From: Hymenobacter volaticus
Lineage (GTDB): Bacteria; Bacteroidota; Bacteroidia; Cytophagales; Hymenobacteraceae
Assembly: GCF_022921055.1 (NCBI RefSeq)
Contig: NZ_CP095061.1
Coordinates: 1,527,501-1,591,500 of the forward strand
Direction: 5' to 3'
DNA: 64,000 nt
The notes under the pieces were generated by a model. It had not been told where the DNA came from. It did not search any database and saw only the letters and a list, made by a program, of their open reading frames with translations. A program made the position numbers and the translations under genes. Positions 1-8,706 of this stretch are shown here, in pieces. Position 1 is the stretch's first letter. Each line of letters begins with the position of its first letter.

Positions 1-584
1 ACTCGGTTACGTTTGTCAAGCTCAAGCCCTACGTGCAGGACGTGCTAACCACTTTCGCCCACGACAAGCGCATCTTGTTTTGGGATTTATACAACGAGCC
101 TGGCAACTCCAGCAAGCTGGCTACCTCGATGCCGCTGCTACGCAATATATTCAGTTGGGCCCGAGCCGTAAATCCCGATCAGCCCTTGAGCGTAGGGCTG
201 TGGGCCTGGGATTATGGCGCCCTGAACTCGTTTCAGGCCCGCAATTCCGACATCATAACGTACCACAACTACGAAGAGGCGCCCATGCATCAGCGCGTAA
301 TTGAGTTGCTGGAAACCCACGGCCGCCCCCTGATTTGTACCGAGTACATGGCCCGCACTCGCAACAGCCGCTTTGCTACCATCATGCCCTTGCTCAAAAA
401 ACAAAATGTTGGTGCCATCAACTGGGGCCTGGTCGACGGCAAAACCAACACCAAATACCAGTGGGATACTCCGTTGGCCGATGGTAGTGAGCCTATCGAG
501 TGGTTTCACGAGGTATTCCACCGCGACGGTACACCCTATCGCCAAGACGAAACCAACCTGATCAAAAAGCTAAACGGTAAGTAA
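1..584 (+). CDS. Clan GH-A glycoside hydrolase, C-terminal part (5' end outside window)
   Basis: The frame is open from the window edge (first full codon at base 3), so the N-terminus and any signal peptide are missing. About 194 residues remain. They contain the two landmarks of a retaining TIM-barrel glycosidase: LFWDLYNEPG after a beta strand (Glu of NEP as acid/base) and PLICTEYMART (Glu as candidate nucleophile), followed by NVGAINWGLVDG on the last strand. This pattern fits GH5-like enzymes often labelled cellulase or 1,4-beta-xylanase. The exact family and substrate cannot be read from the fragment. It converges on galT, with a strong hairpin between them. It is probably the end of another polysaccharide-degrading gene set lying upstream. 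Confidence 0.75.
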   Translation, partial: SVTFVKLKPYVQDVLTTFAHDKRILFWDLYNEPGNSSKLATSMPLLRNIFSWARAVNPDQPLSVGLWAWDYGALNSFQARNSDIITYHNYEEAPMHQRVIELLETHGRPLICTEYMARTRNSRFATIMPLLKKQNVGAINWGLVDGKTNTKYQWDTPLADGSEPIEWFHEVFHRDGTPYRQDETNLIKKLNGK

Positions 585-600
585 CGAGTGATTTACTTCT

Positions 601-650
601 GGTCACAAAAAAGCAGGCCCCGGATAACCAGGGCCTGCTTTTTTGTGACC
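601..650. terminator. Bidirectional intrinsic terminator
   Basis: A perfect 20-bp inverted repeat (601-620 with 631-650) surrounds a 10-base loop. The GC-rich core GCAGGCCC/GGGCCTGC is flanked by six A on the left and six T on the right, so it can terminate both the + strand glycosidase and the minus-strand galT. Confidence 0.9.
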
Positions 651-689
651 ACTAAATGACGTGGGGAATTGATGGAGCGAGCCGCTCGG

Positions 690-1748
690 CTACTCCTGCT
701 TGGCAGTTTGTTTGTAGTGGACTGCTGGTAAGCTGCGAAGCCGCTCGGCGGCAAATTCTGGCGTTACGTCGCGCTGCGGGTTGCCTAGCATCTCGTACCC
801 TACCATGAACTTGCGCACGGTAGCCGAGCGCAACAGTGGCGGGAAAAAATGCATATGAAAGTGCCAGCTTTCGTGCGCCTGCCCGTCGGTGGGGCGCTGG
901 TGCAGTCCGGCCGAGTAGGGGAAGGAAATCTCGAACAGGTTGTCGTAGCGAATCGTGAGCTGGCGCAAGATATCGGCCAAGGCATCCTTTTCGGCATCGG
1001 TCAGCTGCGTGATATCCTGCACGTGGCGGCGAGGAACCAGCAAGGTTTCGAAGGGCCACACTGCCCAATACGGCACCACGACCACAAAGTGCTCGTTTTC
1101 GAGTACCACGCGGGTTTGTTCTTTCACCTCAATGGCCAAATAGTCAGTGAGTAGGCTGCGGCCGTGCTCGGCAAAGTAGGCGGCCTGCTGCACCGTTTCC
1201 TTGGCGGGTTCCACCGGCACCGTACGCTGCGCCCAAATCTGGCCGTGTGGGTGCGGGTTACTGGCTCCCATGGCCTGGCCTTTGTTCTCGAAGATCTGCA
1301 CGTAATTGATATCGGGGTGGCTGCCGAGCGTGGTATACTCGTCGATCCACACATCTACCACCCGCCGAATAGCAGAGGTTGCCATTTCGGGCAGCGTGAG
1401 GTCGTGGCGCGGCGAAAAGCAGATTACCCGGCCCACCCCCGATTCAGCTTCGGCCCGGAGCAAGCCGCCCACATTGATGCTGCCCGCGGGCACATCAGGC
1501 ACAAGGGCCGCGAAGTCGTTGTCGAAGACGAAGGTGCCTTCGTAGGCAGGGTTCACGGCGCCGTTGGCCCGAGTGTTGCCGGGGCAGAGGTAGCAAGTTG
1601 GATCGTAAGCGGGGCGTACGTCCGCCGCCGTTTTCTCTTGTTGGCCCTGCCACGGCCGTTTCGAGCGGTGCGGCGACACCAGTATCCATTCCCCGGAAAG
1701 CGGATTGTACCGGCGGTGCGAGTGTTCAGCGCTGTTAAATTCAGCCAT
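690..1748 (-). CDS. galT: Galactose-1-phosphate uridylyltransferase
   Basis: 352 residues, normal family length. GalT exchanges UMP between UDP-glucose and galactose-1-phosphate in the cytoplasmic Leloir pathway. Visible hallmarks are the metal-binding CYLCPG near residue 52 and the HIT-type active site NPHPHGQIW near residue 165, whose second His carries the uridylyl group. A late HMHFFPP also fits the C-terminal GalT domain. It lies 109 bases downstream of galK in the same direction, so the two are probably cotranscribed. No copy of the CACAATC/GATTGTG operator was seen in front of galK-galT, so control may differ from the arabinose genes. galE is not in the window. Confidence 0.96.
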   Translation of the reverse strand: MAEFNSAEHSHRRYNPLSGEWILVSPHRSKRPWQGQQEKTAADVRPAYDPTCYLCPGNTRANGAVNPAYEGTFVFDNDFAALVPDVPAGSINVGGLLRAEAESGVGRVICFSPRHDLTLPEMATSAIRRVVDVWIDEYTTLGSHPDINYVQIFENKGQAMGASNPHPHGQIWAQRTVPVEPAKETVQQAAYFAEHGRSLLTDYLAIEVKEQTRVVLENEHFVVVVPYWAVWPFETLLVPRRHVQDITQLTDAEKDALADILRQLTIRYDNLFEISFPYSAGLHQRPTDGQAHESWHFHMHFFPPLLRSATVRKFMVGYEMLGNPQRDVTPEFAAERLRSLPAVHYKQTAKQE

Positions 1749-1857
1749 GAATCATGAAAGTCAATAGTTGAAAAGAAAGGAAGAGGAGGTAGCAAAGCAG
1801 CGCATCAGCAATCGGTCTTTACCTTATGGATTGCTAAAGGCCGCTTTGCTATACGCC

Positions 1858-3024
1858 TTACTTCACTATTTCAGGCTGCAGTATGTCCACACCTCCTGTG
1901 ATAGTGGTCTGGTAAGTTTCCAGCTCAAGACCCAAATAACGCTTATACTCTTCGGTGGCTTTCTGCACAAAGCTCTCAATGTGCTCTATAGCAACCAGGT
2001 TGATGGTGCAACCACCAAATCCGCCGCCCATCATCCGCGAACCATACACACCCGGCTGGGCTTTCGCAATTTGTACCAGCACGTCGAGTTCTTGGCAACT
2101 CACCTCGTAATCATCGCGCAGTCCGGCGTGCGACGCGTACATCTCCTGGCCAAAAGCAGCTAAATCCCCGTCGTTGAGGTGCTGACGAGCAGCTTCTACC
2201 CGGAAATTTTCCTGCACCACGTACATGCACCGCCGATACACAACGTCGCCGAGTTCTTCCCGGTGCGCATTCAGTTGTTCGAGCGTCGCGTCGCGCAACG
2301 AGGCCACTTCGGGATAGTACTGCTGCAGTATGGCTACTCCCTGCTCACACTCTTGGCGGCGGAGGTTGTACTCCGAGCTAGCCAAAGAGTGTTTTACGCC
2401 TGTGTTGCACAGCACTATACCGCAGACGCTGGTGTCGAACGGCAAATATTCGTAGTCGAGGGAGCGGCAATCGAGCATGATGACGTGCTCTGACCGCCCA
2501 AAGAGGCTGGCAAACTGATCCATAAGGCCAGATTTCACGCCGGCAAACTCATGTTCTGCCTTCTGGGCCATATGTGCCAGTTCCATCCGGTCTAAGTTGG
2601 TGCCCATCAGGTGGTCGAGCGCAAAAGCCAGTCCGCATTCAACGGCCGCCGACGACGATAACCCAGCACCGATAGGCACATTGCCGCCAAACACGCAGTC
2701 GAAGCCTGGTACGGTGAGGCCCCGCTTCTGAAATTGCGCTACTACGCCTTTCAAGTAGTTGGCCCACATGGTTTTGTCACGCGTTACCTCTGCCAGCTCG
2801 GTTTCGTAGCTTTGATCCAGGTCGTAGGAGTACAGCCGCGCGGTCGTGGTGCCATTCAAGCCAACGGCAAAGTAAATCTCCTTATCGATGGCCGCGGGCA
2901 TCACAAATCCGCCATTGTAGTCGGTGTGCTCGCCAATCAGGTTGACGCGCCCCGGGGCCCTTACCAGCAGGGGAGAATGATTGAATCGGTCCTGGAAAGA
3001 CTTTGCTACTGATTGGTGAAGCAT
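1858..3024 (-). CDS. galK: Galactokinase
   Basis: 388 residues, full length for a GHMP-family galactokinase, which phosphorylates alpha-D-galactose at C1 with ATP. In order: the galactokinase signature VNLIGEHTDYNGG near residue 27, the GHMP ATP loop PIGAGLSSSAA near residue 125, and the C-terminal SRMMGGGFGGCTINLV. It is the first gene of a galK-galT pair on the minus strand and is divergent from susC at 3695. The galactose would come from GH27 activity encoded further along and from arabinogalactan side chains. Confidence 0.97.
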   Translation of the reverse strand: MLHQSVAKSFQDRFNHSPLLVRAPGRVNLIGEHTDYNGGFVMPAAIDKEIYFAVGLNGTTTARLYSYDLDQSYETELAEVTRDKTMWANYLKGVVAQFQKRGLTVPGFDCVFGGNVPIGAGLSSSAAVECGLAFALDHLMGTNLDRMELAHMAQKAEHEFAGVKSGLMDQFASLFGRSEHVIMLDCRSLDYEYLPFDTSVCGIVLCNTGVKHSLASSEYNLRRQECEQGVAILQQYYPEVASLRDATLEQLNAHREELGDVVYRRCMYVVQENFRVEAARQHLNDGDLAAFGQEMYASHAGLRDDYEVSCQELDVLVQIAKAQPGVYGSRMMGGGFGGCTINLVAIEHIESFVQKATEEYKRYLGLELETYQTTITGGVDILQPEIVK

Positions 3025-3622
3025 AGCAGATGGAAAGCGGAGTGGAAGTAAATATTTAAAATGGGTACGAAAACCCGTGGCTAAAGTAAAAGAAATAAAT
3101 GCCTAGGCTCCACGGATAGGCTTGCAAGAATATCGTAGCCACGGAATCTGCAGACTTATCAATCTCCCCGATATTCCTGTATTATCTAGTTGGGTGAGGC
3201 TGCACTACAACTAGCAAGCCTTGATAGTCAGGCCAGTTGCACGTATGCGAACTAGCGCTAAGCTGCAGTCACTGTTCAGTTGTTGCACAAGCAAAGCCTA
3301 TTTAGCCAGGCGCATCTGATTGTTGCACTCTCATGTATAAAAAAAGTTATCAAGGAAAGTAGGCTTATACCTTTTAGCTTACTACTAGTTAAGCTTATAG
3401 TTTACACAACCGATGATTCATTGAATTCAGCCAATAAATTTTCAGAGGAAACCCATATAATTTTGTTGGTAGTCTGTTCGTATTTCCTTAATCTTACTGA
3501 CCGAAACAAGTAAATTGTGCTGATATACCTATATAAAGGTTCTTTAATTGCACTTTTTATTGAAATAGCCCAAAGTTTCTTAATCCCTTTCACATCAAAC
3601 CAGGTTTCTTTACTAAAAAATA

Positions 3623-3636
3623 CACAAACGTTTGCG
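3623..3636. promoter_or_regulatory. LacI-type operator, distal site of susC
   Basis: CACAAAC/GTTTGCG, a near-perfect palindrome with the central CG typical of LacI-family operators. Its centre is 26 bp from the next site, so two dimers could bind cooperatively on nearly the same DNA face. Confidence 0.7.
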
Positions 3637-3648
3637 TATGCCTTTATA

Positions 3649-3662
3649 CACAATCGTTTGTG
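3649..3662. promoter_or_regulatory. LacI-type operator, proximal site of susC
   Basis: CACAATC/GTTTGTG, 6 of 7 complementary positions per arm. It ends 32 bases before the susC start codon and matches sites found before other glycoside-use genes in this window. Confidence 0.75.
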
Positions 3663-3694
3663 TGAAGTTCCCATTAAATCCCACATTTATTTAC

Positions 3695-6600
3695 ATGAAA
3701 AAGACAGTACCTAAAGTACGCCGGGCTGCTATTCCAGCTTTGCTTTGCTGCCTGCCGCTTCAGCCTTTAGTAGCGCACGCAGCAACCTCAGCATCCTCAG
3801 AAAGTAACTCCATTGCTGGTGCTTCGCAGAACGCTGACATCACTATCTCTGGCCGAGTGACGGGAGCAAATGGCGACCCACTACCCGGCGTAACAGTGCT
3901 CGTAAAGGGCACAACCAACGGAACCTCTACAGGAGGCGATGGTAGTTTCACTATCACAGCCGCTGAAGGCAGTACGCTCACCTTCAGCTTTGTAGGCTAC
4001 ACCACCAAGGAAGTGCCTGTAACAAGTGCTTCAACCAGCCTAACGGTTACCCTCGCCGAAGATGTGAAAGCACTGAGCGAAGTGGTGGTAGTAGGCTACC
4101 TGACGGAAGATCGGCAGAACGTAACCAGTTCAGTGAGCAGCCTCGACGTGAGAGAGGCTACAAAGGCACCAGTAGCCACTGCTACACAGGCTTTGCAAGG
4201 ACGGGTATCGGGAGTACAAATATCTGGTTCGGGCGGACCCGGAGATGCGCCAGTTGTCAACATCCGAGGCATTGGTACGTTGGGAAACGCGGGTAGTGGC
4301 CCGCTATACGTTATCGATGGTCTATGGACGGACAACATTCGCGACCTGAACCCCAATGATATCGAGAGTTTAAACGTGCTCAAGGATGCTTCCTCTACGG
4401 CCGTATACGGATCTAGAGGTGCTAACGGGGTAGTTCAAATCACCACCAAAAAGGGCCGGGCTGGCGCACCAGCTATCGGCTTCAGTGCTTACCGGGGTGT
4501 TGACCAAATAGCAAAGCAGTACAACTTAACCAACGCCAGCGAGTGGGCTGATCGGGCTGTTATTGCCTACCGGAACGCCGGACTCGATCCTTTGAATAAC
4601 GGGCAAAATAGCTTGACTGGTGCTGTAAAAGGTCCAGGTGGTGCATTTAACCCTGACGTTGACACCGATTGGCAGAAGGAGTTTTTTCAAACTGGTACGC
4701 TTGAAGACTATAACCTGTCGTTTTCGGGCGGTACAGCAGGGGAAAAGAGTGCTACTAACTTCTTGGTTTCCGGCGAATACTTCCACCAAGAGGGCATTGT
4801 AAAAGGTCCGGATTTCAAGCGTTACAGCTTGCGTCTCAACTCGGGTCTAACGCGTGGTCGGTTCAAGTTCCAGGAGAATGCTCAGATTACACACTTAGAT
4901 AGAACGTTGCTTAACGGCAGCCCATTTATTGATGTGCTGACTATGCTGCCGAGCATTCCGGTGTACAACTCGGCTAACTCGGGTGGTTTCGGTACTGGTT
5001 CGCCCATTCTAAACACCTTCGCAACAAACCCAATAGGAGCGCAACAATTGCTGCGCCGCACGCAGTCCGACAACCGCTTGGCTGGTAATGTTAGCGCCGA
5101 GTATTCGTTTTTCGACTTCCTGACCTACCGGCTGAATGTGGCCATGGATGGGCATACTTACAGCAATGCGGATGCACAACAGGCAGGCGTTCTGCGGCAG
5201 AACACTCCTATCGTTACGGCTTCGCTCAACGAGTATTTGGGCTATGACCTGTTTTTGCTTGGCGAAAACACCTTGAACTTTAACAAGCGTTTAGGTGACC
5301 ACAGCGTGAACGCGCTGGTTGGCTACTCGGAGCAAAGTTTCCGCCAGCACGGCGTGCAAGCAGGCGGACAAGGTTATGCACAGGCCGGGGGGCAATACTT
5401 CTTTGAGTTGAGTGCTGCTCCTAAAGTTGGAGTTGTGCAGGGCAGCTCCTATGAGTACACGAAACGCTCTTTCTTTGCCCAGGCTACCTACGATTTCAAG
5501 AATCGCTACCTGCTTTCCGTTAGTGGCCGTCGCGATGGCTCTTCTCGCTTCACAGCGGCAAACCGTTGGGGCAACTTTGGCGCCGCTTCGGTTGGCTGGC
5601 GCCTCAGTGAGGAAGACTTTCTCAAGACTGCCTTACCACAAGTCAATAATCTGAAATTACGCGCCAGCTACGGAGCCAACGGTAACGATGCTGTAGAAGG
5701 CACTTATGGTGGTAGTTATCTGACCCAAGCTATTGTAGGGCAGAACGTGAATTACGTAATAGGTACTGGCCAGAACATTGTAAACGGTTCGTCGCAGCTA
5801 GCGCTGCCTAGCCCCGACATTCGCTGGGAAGAGCGCTACACCACCAACTTTGGTCTGGACCTGGGCTTGCTGGAAGACCGCATAACACTCTCGACTGATT
5901 ATTACGTTTCTAAAACCCGCAACGCACTGGCGCCAGTGCAGGTATTGACGTACCTGGGGCATTTCGGCCAAACCCTCTTCCAGAATGCGGGTGATATAGA
6001 GAACCGTGGCTTTGAGTTGGCTTTAGGGTACCACCAAAACAAAGGTGACTTCACCTACGGCGCCGATTTCACGCTTACAACCGTTAAAAATCAGGTTACG
6101 GCATTGCCCGTTGTAGGCCAAGTACTAGAGGGTACCGAGCTCTTGACTCGCTCGCAGGTGGGCCGCTCGCTCGGAGAATTCTACTTGATTCCATTCGATG
6201 GTATTTTCCAAACGGCAGATGAGGTAGCTACCTACCAGAGTTCTAATGGGACCGTTATTCAGCCTTACGCTTCGGCAGGCGACGTACGCTATCGGGATAC
6301 CAATGATGATGGCCAAATTAACAACAGCGACGCTGTCTATTCAGGCCAATCTATTCCTAACCTGCTGATGGGGTTGAACCTGAGCGCAGCGTATAAAGGC
6401 TTTGATCTGTCGGTATTCTTCAACTCGTCTAGCGGCAACAAAATCTATAATCAAGCGCGCCGCGACCTGGAAAGCTACTCTGGTCCGAACAACTACAATG
6501 CCGATGTGACGCCTTGGTCACCCGAAAATTCTTCTACCACTACACCGCGCCTCTTGCAAGGTGGTGGGGTTGGCGACTTGGGCCGCGCTGCTGCCTCTAA

Positions 6601-6883
6601 CTCTCTGTTCAACACAACGCGCTGGCTAGAAGACGGATCCTACATCCGGTTGCGGAACGTTCAAGTAGGCTACACTCTTCCTACATCCGTAACGAGTAAA
6701 GTGCCAAGCCTGGGCAGTGTCCGGGTGTACGTGACTGGCCGCAACATATTCACTATCACGGACTATACTGGCTTTGATCCTGAGATTTTGGGCGCCGGTT
6801 TCTATAGCCGCGGCGTCGATATTAGCTCCTACCCGAACGTGCGCAGCTTCACGGGGGAATACAGGTCAACTTCTAAATCATGA
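3695..6883 (+). CDS. susC: SusC-type TonB-dependent outer-membrane transporter (frameshifted at the extreme C-terminus)
   Basis: About 1,060 residues, family-typical. The ATG at 3695 is preferred because it starts a signal peptide (MKKTVPKVRRAA, hydrophobic to AHAA); an upstream in-frame start would only add non-signal residues. In order: a carboxypeptidase-D-like domain (ISGRVTGANGDPLPGVTV), a TonB box (SEVVVVGY), a plug (LQGRVSGVQI; LKDASSTAVYGSRGANGV) and a long barrel. It imports oligosaccharides, here probably arabinan-derived, with the SusD encoded next. The reading frame ends in FTGEYRSTSKS. One extra G in the run at 6853-6857 would give FTGGIQVNF and a stop at 6876, the normal SusC ending with terminal Phe. 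Two operators precede the gene. Confidence 0.93.
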   Translation: MKKTVPKVRRAAIPALLCCLPLQPLVAHAATSASSESNSIAGASQNADITISGRVTGANGDPLPGVTVLVKGTTNGTSTGGDGSFTITAAEGSTLTFSFVGYTTKEVPVTSASTSLTVTLAEDVKALSEVVVVGYLTEDRQNVTSSVSSLDVREATKAPVATATQALQGRVSGVQISGSGGPGDAPVVNIRGIGTLGNAGSGPLYVIDGLWTDNIRDLNPNDIESLNVLKDASSTAVYGSRGANGVVQITTKKGRAGAPAIGFSAYRGVDQIAKQYNLTNASEWADRAVIAYRNAGLDPLNNGQNSLTGAVKGPGGAFNPDVDTDWQKEFFQTGTLEDYNLSFSGGTAGEKSATNFLVSGEYFHQEGIVKGPDFKRYSLRLNSGLTRGRFKFQENAQITHLDRTLLNGSPFIDVLTMLPSIPVYNSANSGGFGTGSPILNTFATNPIGAQQLLRRTQSDNRLAGNVSAEYSFFDFLTYRLNVAMDGHTYSNADAQQAGVLRQNTPIVTASLNEYLGYDLFLLGENTLNFNKRLGDHSVNALVGYSEQSFRQHGVQAGGQGYAQAGGQYFFELSAAPKVGVVQGSSYEYTKRSFFAQATYDFKNRYLLSVSGRRDGSSRFTAANRWGNFGAASVGWRLSEEDFLKTALPQVNNLKLRASYGANGNDAVEGTYGGSYLTQAIVGQNVNYVIGTGQNIVNGSSQLALPSPDIRWEERYTTNFGLDLGLLEDRITLSTDYYVSKTRNALAPVQVLTYLGHFGQTLFQNAGDIENRGFELALGYHQNKGDFTYGADFTLTTVKNQVTALPVVGQVLEGTELLTRSQVGRSLGEFYLIPFDGIFQTADEVATYQSSNGTVIQPYASAGDVRYRDTNDDGQINNSDAVYSGQSIPNLLMGLNLSAAYKGFDLSVFFNSSSGNKIYNQARRDLESYSGPNNYNADVTPWSPENSSTTTPRLLQGGGVGDLGRAAASNSLFNTTRWLEDGSYIRLRNVQVGYTLPTSVTSKVPSLGSVRVYVTGRNIFTITDYTGFDPEILGAGFYSRGVDISSYPNVRSFTGEYRSTSKS

Positions 6884-6935
6884 TGAGACGGTGGCTAATT
6901 GGTCGCCTCAATCAAATCGTTTTTCTCTTACTTCG

Positions 6936-8510
6936 ATGAAAGTAAATAAGATAACTACTCTCCTGCTCGCGGGCGGTCTGTTGCTAGGCACTTCAGCCTG
7001 TGACAAGGACCTACTAGACCAGAGCAATCCGAATGCTCCTACTAAGGAAAACTTTTGGCAAAACGAAGGCGATGCCATTAAAGGCGTGTACGCCAGCTAC
7101 GCTGGTCTTCAGCAGTTCGCCTGCTACTACCGTAGCTGGCACTTTATGGCGCACCGCTCCGACGAATCGTTCAGCCAGAGCCCCTTTGTGGAGTTAGCCA
7201 ACTTCACGCGCTTTATTCAGCCCGACGTAGATTTCTTTATCTCGTCTTTTGCGTGGAATGATTACTACCGCACCATTTATCGGACGAATCAGGTAATCAA
7301 CCGGGTACCCGGCATTACCATGAGTGAGACGCTGAAAAAGCAGTTGGTAGCCGAAGCTAGATTTGTACGAGCCTTATCGTACTTCGATTTGGCGTATTTC
7401 TTCGGCAATGTGCCGCTGATCTTAGAAGAGCCCAATGACGTAAATGCACGGGCAGCTCAGGTTACGCAGGCAGAGACGGAAGCGCAAATCATTGCCGATT
7501 TGCAAGCTGCTATTCCGGACTTGCCGCTTGTGTACAGCGATTCCGAGAAAGGACGTGCAACCAAAGGCTCGGCGCAGGCGCTACTCGCTAAAGTGTATAT
7601 GCAGCAGCGCAAGTGGGCGGAGGCATCGGCAATATTCACCCAGATTATCAACTCCGGTCAGTATGGTCTAGCGCCAAACTACGTCGACAACTTCACGGGC
7701 TCCAATGAAAACAACCGTGAATCAGTGTTTGAAGTACAGTTTTCCGGCGCTGTGCTAGAAGTAGGCCAAGGCCAGGACAACGGCTCTTCTTCGGAAAGCC
7801 ATGACCGGCCCAACTTCTTCGGCCCTCCCGGCGCTACGTTTGCCGACGTGCAGCCTCGCCGTTGGCTACTCGATGCGTACACCGACTCCACGGTGTCGTT
7901 TGCCCCTGGCAGCACCAAGAAACATAGGATTGACCCTCGGCGTGATGCTAATATCATTCATGTAGATAATCCAGATCGGTTTTACGGTGTAACTTTTGCC
8001 GAAGCTCAAAACATTCGCAAGTTTGGCTGGAGATCAGACCAACAGTATTGGCGCAAATACCTTAGTGACCGTGAGGTGTTTTACGATCCTTCCAACCCTG
8101 ATAAGGCGCTCGAGAATTTCTCGTCAGGCTACAACTTCCGCGTTATTCGCTACGCTGATATTCTGCTTATGCAGGCCGAAGCTCTTACTGAATTAGGCCA
8201 AGTGGGTGCGGCAGCACCGTTCGTGAACCAAGTTCGTGCCCGGGTAGATTTGAGCCCGGTAGGTGCTTTGTCGCAAGAAGGTATGCGCCAGTTTATTCGT
8301 GTTGAACGTGCAAGAGAACTGGCAGGAGAGGGTGTTCGCTGGTTCGATATCCTGCGTTGGGGTCTGCTAGATAACCAAGCCGGCATCGACAATCTAAAAT
8401 CCCGTGACCCCGACTTCACCAACTTCCGCTTGGGTGTCTCGAAGTTGCTGCCTATCCCGCGCCGCGACCTGGGCATCGACCCAAATCTTAAACAAAACTT
8501 CGGCTACTAA
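6936..8510 (+). CDS. susD: SusD-type outer-membrane glycan-binding lipoprotein
   Basis: 524 residues from the ATG at 6936, chosen because it begins a lipoprotein signal MKVNKITTLLLAGG with lipobox LGTSAC. Family landmarks include an N-terminal NPNAPTKENFW segment, RTNQVINRVPG, AEARFVRALSYFDLAYFFG (TPR-like helices) and the C-terminal RARELAGEGVRWFDILRWG followed by LLPIPRRDLGIDPNLKQNFGY. It sits on the cell surface as the lid of the SusC channel and binds incoming glycan. It starts 52 bases after susC and is followed by a terminator hairpin, so the pair is a unit. Substrate is inferred from neighbours (arabinan or arabinogalactan). Confidence 0.95.
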   Translation: MKVNKITTLLLAGGLLLGTSACDKDLLDQSNPNAPTKENFWQNEGDAIKGVYASYAGLQQFACYYRSWHFMAHRSDESFSQSPFVELANFTRFIQPDVDFFISSFAWNDYYRTIYRTNQVINRVPGITMSETLKKQLVAEARFVRALSYFDLAYFFGNVPLILEEPNDVNARAAQVTQAETEAQIIADLQAAIPDLPLVYSDSEKGRATKGSAQALLAKVYMQQRKWAEASAIFTQIINSGQYGLAPNYVDNFTGSNENNRESVFEVQFSGAVLEVGQGQDNGSSSESHDRPNFFGPPGATFADVQPRRWLLDAYTDSTVSFAPGSTKKHRIDPRRDANIIHVDNPDRFYGVTFAEAQNIRKFGWRSDQQYWRKYLSDREVFYDPSNPDKALENFSSGYNFRVIRYADILLMQAEALTELGQVGAAAPFVNQVRARVDLSPVGALSQEGMRQFIRVERARELAGEGVRWFDILRWGLLDNQAGIDNLKSRDPDFTNFRLGVSKLLPIPRRDLGIDPNLKQNFGY

Positions 8511-8534
8511 CATCACACTCGTATAGGCGCCTGC

Positions 8535-8572
8535 AAACAGCCGTTCCGGGCCAAAATCTGGGGCGGCTGTTT
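8535..8572 (+). terminator. Terminator after susC-susD
   Basis: AAACAGCCG (8535-8543) pairs with CGGCTGTTT (8564-8572), ending in a short T run. It lies 24 bases after the susD stop and separates the pair from the GH43 gene. Confidence 0.7.
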
Positions 8573-8706
8573 TGGTAGACGGCAGTGCTACCAAGGTCCC
8601 GACCTTCTTCTAGGGGACTTGACTGTATTTCCTGCCATTTACAAACGCTAGCTGGTGGTATGTACTTATTTCCTCGCCGCATTTTACCTTTCAAACTAAG
8701 TATATT

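Larger units (their letters stand above)
3025..3694. other. Divergent control region between galK and susC
   Basis: About 670 bases, AT-rich in the half next to susC. The only clear signals are two LacI-type operators at 3623-3636 and 3649-3662. No convincing gene or RNA was seen. Promoters for both directions must lie here, but no clean Bacteroidota -33/-7 pair could be assigned. Confidence 0.6.

Noticed and set aside
3402..3686. Small open frame of 94 codons between galK and susC
   Set aside because: AT-rich control region, no recognisable domain, overlaps both operators and other short frames.
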